Source: Bacteroidota bacterium (GTDB lineage Bacteria; Bacteroidota; Bacteroidia; Bacteroidales; FEN-979). From it: 19,535 nucleotides of DNA. This document shows positions 15,020-19,535 of the stretch, in pieces. Each line of letters starts with the position of its first letter. The stretch's first letter is position 1. The translations under genes were made by a program, and so were the position numbers. Where the stretch lies: the NCBI GenBank assembly GCA_026391755.1, contig JAPLDN010000352.1, forward strand, positions 1-19,535. The letters run 5' to 3'. The notes beneath the pieces were generated by a model, which was not told where the DNA came from, did no database searches, and saw only the letters and a program-made list of their open reading frames with translations.

Positions 15020-15730
15020 ATGAAAACCATCATACACAGGGGGAGCAGCCGTGGCCATTCGAACTACGGCTGGCTCGACACCCATTATACCTTCAGTTTT
15101 GCCAATTATTATGATCAGGCAAGGGTTCATTTCGGAGCGCTAAGGGTAATCAATGACGATGTTATAGACGGAGGCGGCGGGTTCGACAAGCATCCCCATG
15201 ATAATATGGAGATCACGACCATTGTGCTGGAAGGAACCCTGGAGCACAAGGACAGCATGGGGCATACCATGCAACTCAGGCCCGGCGAAGTCCAGGTAAT
15301 GACAGCCGGCAAGGGGATCTTTCACTCCGAATATAATGCCGACCCAAAAATCCCCGTAAAGCTTTTCCAGATATGGGTTTTCCCCGCCGAAAAAAATCTC
15401 ACACCCAGGTATGACCAGAAGGCATTCGACCCTTCGGAACGAAATGGCAGATGGCAAAGGCTGGTATCTCCCGACGAGGCCGGGGCGCTCTTGCTGAACC
15501 AGAAAACCTGGTTCTCAAGGATCAGCTTATCCGCCGACAAAAACTGTACATATTCATTGCATGATAAGTCTCACGGGGCCTATGTTCTTATTATAAACGG
15601 GTCTGCGGATGTGGTTGGTACCAGGCTTGAAACCCGCGACGGAATGGGAATCTCGGAAGCCGACGAAATTGATATCAAAGCAGTCACCGATGCTGATATC
15701 CTTCTGATGGAAGTGCCGATGCAATGGTAA
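15020..15730 (+). CDS. Pirin-family bicupin protein
   Basis: A 236-residue pirin, the normal length for the family. The N-terminal cupin contains FDKHPHDNMEITTIVLEG with metal ligands His58 and His60, and GKGIFHSEYN with His102 and Glu104, so the metal site (usually Fe) is intact. The C-terminal half (QRLVSPD...ADILLMEVPMQW) is the second cupin. Some bacterial pirins are quercetin dioxygenases and others bind partner enzymes; sequence does not decide. The start at 15020 has a GGAGG sequence four bases upstream, rare in this window. An in-frame ATG at 14972 would overlap yceI by 35 bp and adds no pirin sequence. It is co-transcribed with yceI, 13 bp downstream. Confidence 0.92.
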   Translation: MKTIIHRGSSRGHSNYGWLDTHYTFSFANYYDQARVHFGALRVINDDVIDGGGGFDKHPHDNMEITTIVLEGTLEHKDSMGHTMQLRPGEVQVMTAGKGIFHSEYNADPKIPVKLFQIWVFPAEKNLTPRYDQKAFDPSERNGRWQRLVSPDEAGALLLNQKTWFSRISLSADKNCTYSLHDKSHGAYVLIINGSADVVGTRLETRDGMGISEADEIDIKAVTDADILLMEVPMQW

Positions 15731-15738
15731 AGGACAAA

Positions 15739-15770
15739 TATCCCGCTATCCCGCTATCCAGTTATCCAGC
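15739..15770. repeat. Four tandem 8-bp repeats covering the pabA stop codon
   Basis: On the plus strand the units are TATCCCGC, TATCCCGC, TATCCAGT and TATCCAGC; on the pabA strand each has a GGATA core. The stop codon of pabA (15746-15748) is formed inside the third unit in the direction of reading, and the last residues of PabA (NWIAG) are encoded by the tract. The repeat fills much of the space between the converging pabA and pirin genes. Confidence 0.8.
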
Positions 15771-16315
15771 ACCCTCTGTCCGTATGCGGTGATTATCGAT
15801 TCTGGGTGAAACTGTAATCCGCAGACATTAAAAGTAATATGAGCCAGGCCCATGATGGTGCCGTCTTCCGACAGGGAAGTTATTCGAAGGCAGGATGGAA
15901 GATAGGCTTCTGAAACAGCCCAGGAATGATAAAGTCCGACCTCAGAGCCATTTGGGATTCCGTTGAAAATATAATGGCAAGGGCGGATGATATTCAGGCT
16001 GCGCGGCTGTCCGTGTACTACTTTGGGCAGGTTATACAGCTTTCCGCCATAAAACAGCGCGATGGCCTGCAGACCCAGGCAGATACCGAGAACAGGTTTG
16101 GACTCACCATATTCCCTGAGGATATCGAACATTGCGGGCTGCTCCCCTGGCAGGCCGGGGCCTGGCGAAAAAATGATCTTGTCGTAAGAGGCAGCTGTTG
16201 AAAGCCTCAATTCATCCGATTTAATCACATTAAAGCTAACTTTGCCGTTATTCCTCAGAAGTTCAACAAGGTTGAAAGTGAAAGAATCGTGGTTATCGAG
16301 CAGTAAAATCTTCAT
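15746..16315 (-). CDS. pabA: Aminodeoxychorismate synthase glutaminase subunit (PabA)
   Basis: A 189-residue class I glutamine amidotransferase. It releases ammonia from glutamine for the PabB subunit, in the cytosol. The catalytic triad is Cys79 in GICLGLQA, and His170 and Glu172 in QFHPES; the oxyanion-loop motif SPGPGLPGE is at 50-58. Sequence alone separates PabA poorly from TrpG, but the adjacent PabB with the PMKGT motif and PabC make PabA the better call. The start MKILLLDNHDSFTFN at 16315 is the conserved N-terminus; a longer frame to 16399 adds 28 unrelated residues. Its ATG shares the bases CATG (16313-16316) with the ATG of pabB on the other strand. The C-terminus runs into a short tandem repeat. 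Confidence 0.9.
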   Translation of the reverse strand: MKILLLDNHDSFTFNLVELLRNNGKVSFNVIKSDELRLSTAASYDKIIFSPGPGLPGEQPAMFDILREYGESKPVLGICLGLQAIALFYGGKLYNLPKVVHGQPRSLNIIRPCHYIFNGIPNGSEVGLYHSWAVSEAYLPSCLRITSLSEDGTIMGLAHITFNVCGLQFHPESIITAYGQRVLDNWIAG

Positions 16316-17285
16316 GCAGAGGGATGATGCGTGCGGTAAAATTAACGAATATGCCGCAAAGAAAATTCCTTTCCTGCTTGTGACCGATTTTGAGGGCATT
16401 CACACGGCCGTTATAACCATCCCCGAGGCGGAAGACCAGGGGATAAGGTTCAGGATGCGGGATACTGGATGCAGGATGGACCCTGTCGAAAAGACAAGAC
16501 CTTTCAGCTTTGCAGCCAGTCCCGTGGATTTTGAAACTTACCGTCATGCCTTCGAAAAAGTAAGCTGGCACCTTAAAAGGGGGGACACTTACCTGATCAA
16601 TCTTACATTTGCCGCAGGACTGGATACAGAACTAAGCCTCAGGGAAATATTTGAACTAAGTCATGCGCCTTATAAGTTGCTGTTCGGGGATCATTTTACA
16701 GTGTTTTCGCCTGAACCCTTTATCGGGATTGAAAACGGGATTGTAAGGTCAAACCCGATGAAAGGCACAATTGACGCCGGAATTCCCAATGCGGAAGCCA
16801 AATTGTTAGCCGACAAAAAAGAATTTTTTGAGCATAATACGATTGTTGACCTTATCCGCAATGACCTGGCTATGATAGCCTCTGAAGTCAAGGTTGACCG
16901 ATTCCGTTATATTGAAAAGATCAGGACAAATAAAAAGGATTTATTGCAGATGAGTTCGGAGATCAGCGGGAAATTGCCCAAAGGCTACCTGGGGCATCTC
17001 GGGGAAGATATTTTCAAATTATTGCCTGCCGGTTCTGTTAGCGGGGCGCCGAAAGAAAGGACGGTGCAGATCATAAAGGAAGCCGAGGCTGACGGGCGGG
17101 GATTCTATACAGGAATTTTCGGGTATTTCGATGGACGGGATTTTTCATCCGCAGTCATGATACGTTATATTGAGAAGGCTGATGGCTTAGTGCAATTCAG
17201 AAGCGGGGGAGGGATAACTGCCCTGAGCGATTGCCAGGGCGAGTATGATGAACTCATCGCAAAGGTTTATGTGCCGCTTGTTTGA
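16314..17285 (+). CDS. pabB: Aminodeoxychorismate synthase component I (PabB)
   Basis: A 323-residue chorismate-binding enzyme that with PabA converts chorismate and glutamine to 4-amino-4-deoxychorismate. SNPMKGTI contains the Lys (PIKGT in E. coli PabB) that marks PabB against the Ala of TrpE. Other motifs are HNTIVDLIRNDLAMIA, LLPAGSVSGAPKERT, GFYTGIFGYFDG and FRSGGGITALSD with CQGEYDEL near the end. The N-terminal substrate-independent domain is short, as is usual in this phylum. The start MQRDDACGKINEYAAKKIPF at 16314 matches the normal beginning; the longer frame from 16242 runs antisense to pabA. A run of 7-bp GGAT repeats (16451-16478) encodes FRMRDTGCRMD in a poorly conserved loop. 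It overlaps pabC by 17 bp. Confidence 0.9.
   Translation: MQRDDACGKINEYAAKKIPFLLVTDFEGIHTAVITIPEAEDQGIRFRMRDTGCRMDPVEKTRPFSFAASPVDFETYRHAFEKVSWHLKRGDTYLINLTFAAGLDTELSLREIFELSHAPYKLLFGDHFTVFSPEPFIGIENGIVRSNPMKGTIDAGIPNAEAKLLADKKEFFEHNTIVDLIRNDLAMIASEVKVDRFRYIEKIRTNKKDLLQMSSEISGKLPKGYLGHLGEDIFKLLPAGSVSGAPKERTVQIIKEAEADGRGFYTGIFGYFDGRDFSSAVMIRYIEKADGLVQFRSGGGITALSDCQGEYDELIAKVYVPLV
16337..16344 (-). promoter_or_regulatory. Possible -7 box of pabA inside pabB
   Basis: TAATTTTA on the minus strand differs from TAnnTTTG at one position and ends 21 nt before the pabA ATG, the distance found at other starts here. No correct -33 TTG is present. It lies wholly within the pabB coding sequence. No comparable box was found for pabB inside pabA. 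Confidence 0.3.
16451..16478 (+). repeat. Four 7-bp GGAT-core tandem repeats inside pabB
   Basis: The units are CAGGATG, CGGGATA, CTGGATG and CAGGATG. They lie in frame within the coding sequence. With the preceding bases the tract (16449-16472) matches a tract in pabC (17356-17379) at 21 of 24 positions. Confidence 0.8.
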
Positions 17286-17889
17286 GACTATATGCATTGA
17301 AAACGGGCAGCCGCTCCACCTGGGCTGGCATGAAGAACGCATGCTGAAGTCGGGTTTCAGGATGCAGGATGCAGGATGCGAACCAGGTGCCGGGCTCAGG
17401 GTACCAGGGACCCGGCTTGAACTGATGCTGCGGGTTCCTGAGAACATGCAAAAGGGGACGGTGAGATGCAATATAATCTATGAAAAGGATATTATTGAAG
17501 TTACTTTCAGGCATTATGTGAAATACCCGGTAAGGAGCCTGAAGCTGGTAAATGCCGATACTATTGATTATCATTTGAAATACTGCGACCGGAAGGCCCT
17601 TGAAGCATTAGTTGCCATGCGGGAAGAATGTGATGAAATTATTATTGTCAAGGACGGGCTGATTACCGACAGCAGTATTTCCAACCTGATCTTTTATGAC
17701 GGCTCCCGCTGGTACACCCCTGCCAATCCCTTACTTGAAGGGACCTGTCGTTCCAGGCTGCTGGCCGAAGGGAAGGTGCTGAAGCGTGAAATCAGGCCCG
17801 GGGACCTTGATCAGTACCAGGGTTGCAAGTTGATCAATGCGATGAGGGAGCCTGATGAGGAGGAGGTGATCAGGGTTTTCCATCGGTAA
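17269..17889 (+). CDS. pabC: 4-amino-4-deoxychorismate lyase (PabC)
   Basis: A 206-residue PLP enzyme of fold type IV. It splits aminodeoxychorismate into p-aminobenzoate and pyruvate, completing the pathway with PabA and PabB. The N-terminus MCRLFETICIENGQPLHLGW is typical. The PLP Lys is probably the one in DYHLKYCDRKAL. The cofactor-phosphate region is seen in DGLITDSSISNLIFYDG and WYTPANPLLEGTCRSRLL, and the end KLINAMREPDEEEVI is usual for the family. The start at 17269 lies inside the end of pabB (17-bp overlap), so translation is probably coupled; the longer frame from 17245 adds only pabB-overlapping residues. A stretch of about 20 codons (17358-17417) between RMLKSGF and LELMLRV consists of 7-bp repeats and reads as a tolerated insertion. 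Confidence 0.88.
   Translation: MCRLFETICIENGQPLHLGWHEERMLKSGFRMQDAGCEPGAGLRVPGTRLELMLRVPENMQKGTVRCNIIYEKDIIEVTFRHYVKYPVRSLKLVNADTIDYHLKYCDRKALEALVAMREECDEIIIVKDGLITDSSISNLIFYDGSRWYTPANPLLEGTCRSRLLAEGKVLKREIRPGDLDQYQGCKLINAMREPDEEEVIRVFHR
17358..17417 (+). repeat. 7-bp tandem repeats inside pabC
   Basis: Three exact copies of CAGGATG (17358-17378) are followed after four bases by five degenerate heptamers (CCAGGTG, CCGGGCT, CAGGGTA, CCAGGGA, CCCGGCT; 17383-17417) that share C at position 1 and GG at 4-5. The total is 60 bp, so the reading frame is kept. Confidence 0.75.
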
Positions 17890-17956
17890 AACCAGGGTCT
17901 TTATAGATTAATTCGCAATACACGTCCATTAAGCTGAAATGCTCCCCGGGATTTTG

Positions 17957-17964
17957 TAATTTTA
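17957..17964 (+). promoter_or_regulatory. Possible -7 box for the efflux operon
   Basis: TAATTTTA is one mismatch from TAnnTTTG. A CTG (17934-17936) lies 20 bp upstream in the -33 position. The start at 18029 is 64 nt downstream, longer than for other genes here, so an untranslated leader would be present. No regulator gene or clear inverted repeat was found in 17890-18028. Confidence 0.3.
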
Positions 17965-18028
17965 CGGTCAATAGAGTCCCATTGCGAGGAGTGTTGAAAA
18001 CCCCCGGGACGAATTTACATTGATAGAT

Positions 18029-19069
18029 ATGTATAGAAGCCCAATACTGAATTTATTCCTTGTATTTCTTTTTGTCTCTTTTGCTTCGTGTTCAGGGGGT
18101 AAAAAGAAGCAGGGTAAGGAAACGGCATCCATTTCCTTCATAGAAGGGTATGTCGTCACTCCTTCGGTGGTCGATGAAACAATTGGAATTTCAGGCACTT
18201 TGCGACCCTTTGAGGAAACCGTTCTGATGCCCGAAATGCCCGGAAGGGTTGTGATGGTCAACCTGCCCGAGGGACAACTTGTAAAGAAAGGCACGATGCT
18301 GCTTAAGATCTTCGACGGGGACCTCCAGGCCCAGCTTAAAAAGGCCCAGACGCAATATGAGATCGGCAAACAGATCCTTGACCGCCAGACAGAATTGCTG
18401 AAGGTCGACGGAATCAGCCAGGTGGAATATGATCAGCAGGAGTTACAGGTTACTTCTATCCTGAATGATATTGACCTTTTAAAAGCCCAGATTTCAAAAA
18501 CTGCGATCCTTGCGCCCTATGACGGTGTGATAGGCTTGCGTAACATCAGCCTTGGCGCCCAGGTCACACAATCAACGCCCATTGCCACAATCCGCGAATC
18601 GGACAAGCTGAAGCTTGATTTCTCGGTTCCCGGCAAATACAGTTCCATGATCCACAAGGGGACGAAGGTTAAATTCTCGGTGGAAGGTGATGAGAAAAAA
18701 TATGAAGCGGAAGTAATGGCTACCGAAGAAGGGATTGACCTGAACACACGTAACCTGAAGGCAAGGGCTATTGTTGAAGCCCATGCCCCGGTCCTTACAC
18801 CCGGTGCTTATGCAAGTGTAGAGCTCAGATTGAGCGAGAACCGTAATGCGCTTATGATCCCCACCCAGGCCATTATTATGAAAGAACGGAGTAAGAGCGT
18901 GATAGTAAGCCGGGGAGGGAGGGCTGTATTTGTTCCGATCCAGACAGGAGTAAGGAAGGCTGGCACAATCGAAGTAATCCAGGGCCTGAGCGATGGTGAT
19001 ACGGTAGTGGTAACCGGTGTTTTATTCATCAAGCCTGATATGGTACTTACCTTTGCGAAAATAAAATAA
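18029..19069 (+). CDS. RND efflux periplasmic adaptor, lipoprotein (HlyD/AcrA family)
   Basis: A 346-residue membrane fusion protein that links an RND pump to an outer-membrane channel. The N-terminus (MYRSPILNLFLVFLFVSFASC) is a lipoprotein signal with Cys21 as the lipid site. The lipoyl-like half-motifs PGRVVMVNLPEGQLVKKGTM and ILAPYDGVIGLRNISLGAQV flank a short alpha-hairpin (LQAQLKKAQTQYEIGKQILD to LLKAQISK). The beta-barrel (KLKLDFSVPGKYSSM) and membrane-proximal domain (ALMIPTQAI to GDTVVVTGV) follow. ATG 18029 is preferred to the TTG at 18020, because it begins directly with the signal peptide. The pump gene starts 5 bp after its stop. Confidence 0.92.
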   Translation: MYRSPILNLFLVFLFVSFASCSGGKKKQGKETASISFIEGYVVTPSVVDETIGISGTLRPFEETVLMPEMPGRVVMVNLPEGQLVKKGTMLLKIFDGDLQAQLKKAQTQYEIGKQILDRQTELLKVDGISQVEYDQQELQVTSILNDIDLLKAQISKTAILAPYDGVIGLRNISLGAQVTQSTPIATIRESDKLKLDFSVPGKYSSMIHKGTKVKFSVEGDEKKYEAEVMATEEGIDLNTRNLKARAIVEAHAPVLTPGAYASVELRLSENRNALMIPTQAIIMKERSKSVIVSRGGRAVFVPIQTGVRKAGTIEVIQGLSDGDTVVVTGVLFIKPDMVLTFAKIK

Positions 19070-19074
19070 GGGAT

Positions 19075-19535
19075 ATGACTATTTCCGATTTCGCGATAAA
19101 ACGTCCTGTTGCAAGCATTGTGATGAGCCTCATTATCGTGCTCTTCGGATTTGTTGGTTTTTCATTCCTGGGAGTAAGGCTTTACCCTGCTATCGATCCG
19201 CCGACTATCAATGTCCAGACGACCTATGCCGGCGCCAATTCCGATATTATTGAATCGCAGGTCACCGAACCGCTTGAAAAATCCATAAACGGGATTGAAG
19301 GCGTTCGTTCCATTTCTTCCTCTTCTTCGACCGGTTCAAGTAACATTACCGTGGAGTTCAATGTGGGAGCCGATCTTGAGAAAGCGGCCAACGACGTGCG
19401 TGACAAGGTAAGCCAGGCGGCAAGACTCCTTCCGCAGGACCTGGACGCACCTCCTGTAGTAACGAAAGCCGATGCCAACAGCGACCCTATTATCACTGTT
19501 GCTGTCCAGAGTACGACTATGAATCCCATGGAGCT
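19075..19535 (+). CDS. RND efflux pump, HAE1-type inner-membrane subunit (5' part, cut by window end)
   Basis: The first 153 residues of an RND transporter, normally about 1000-1050 residues; the rest is outside the window. It begins MTISDFAIKRPVASIVMSLI, the standard start with the first transmembrane helix (about 13-33). The start of the porter domain follows: YPAIDPPTINVQTTYAGANS, EPLEKSINGIEGVRSISS, NITVEFNVGADLEKAANDVRDKV and the ARLLPQDLDAPPV segment. The motifs indicate proton-driven export of hydrophobic or amphiphilic compounds rather than heavy metals. The gene follows the adaptor by 5 bp and is surely in the same operon; a TolC-like gene would be expected next. Confidence 0.93.
   Translation, partial: MTISDFAIKRPVASIVMSLIIVLFGFVGFSFLGVRLYPAIDPPTINVQTTYAGANSDIIESQVTEPLEKSINGIEGVRSISSSSSTGSSNITVEFNVGADLEKAANDVRDKVSQAARLLPQDLDAPPVVTKADANSDPIITVAVQSTTMNPME

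Noticed and set aside
16242..16313. Longer N-terminus for pabB that would remove the shared start
   Set aside because: The 24 extra residues are antisense to the conserved N-terminus of pabA and do not resemble PabB; the family normally begins near the IPFLL segment.
1..19535. Mobile element, CRISPR array, tRNA or rRNA
   Set aside because: No transposase, integrase, terminal inverted repeat, regularly spaced repeat array or RNA gene sequence was seen on either strand.

Overview
The window reads as a chromosomal segment of a Bacteroidota bacterium, probably of the Bacteroidales/Marinilabiliales type. The evidence is the protein content (a FISUMP-domain protein, a very large alpha-2-macroglobulin next to a penicillin-binding protein 1C gene, AraC-YceI-pirin, a small TonB protein, an RND efflux pair with a lipoprotein adaptor). 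Gene starts also lack clear Shine-Dalgarno sites and instead have the Bacteroidota -7 box TAnnTTTG about 16-27 nt upstream of the start codon, sometimes with a TTG about 19-20 nt before it. TGA is an ordinary stop codon here. No RNA gene, CRISPR array, IS element or phage gene was seen.

Layout. 1-210: 3' end of an unrecognised gene. 200-868 (-): secreted FISUMP-domain protein, divergent from 1006-1770 (+), a short-chain dehydrogenase. 1869-2549 (+): SAM methyltransferase. 2567-4881 (-): pbpC, broken by a deletion/frameshift and a nonsense codon. It lies 10 bp behind 4892-10462 (-), an intact 1856-residue alpha-2-macroglobulin with its thioester motif. 10552-12072 (+): secreted S41-type peptidase, divergent from the macroglobulin. 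12093-12773 (-): six-helix potassium channel. 12893-13453 (+): TonB C-terminal protein, divergent from the channel. 13509-14384 (+): AraC regulator, followed by 14467-15006 (YceI) and 15020-15730 (pirin), with a direct-repeat operator candidate between araC and yceI. 15746-16315 (-) pabA, 16314-17285 (+) pabB and 17269-17889 (+) pabC: the p-aminobenzoate branch of folate synthesis. 18029-19069 (+) and 19075 to the window end: RND efflux adaptor and inner-membrane pump (cut off).

How the genes relate. The macroglobulin and PBP1C form the classical periplasmic defence/repair pair, but here only the macroglobulin is intact. The AraC protein probably controls the YceI-pirin unit beside it through two half-sites 21 bp apart. 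PabA and PabB together make aminodeoxychorismate and PabC turns it into p-aminobenzoate, so the cluster is a complete module. Its two arms diverge from a single shared CATG, and all three genes carry short GGAT-core tandem repeats.

I do not see a convincing new multi-gene system. The observations most worth a second look are the GGAT-core repeats placed in pabA, pabB and pabC, the shared start codons of pabA and pabB, the AraC operator candidate, and the recently broken pbpC behind an intact macroglobulin gene.
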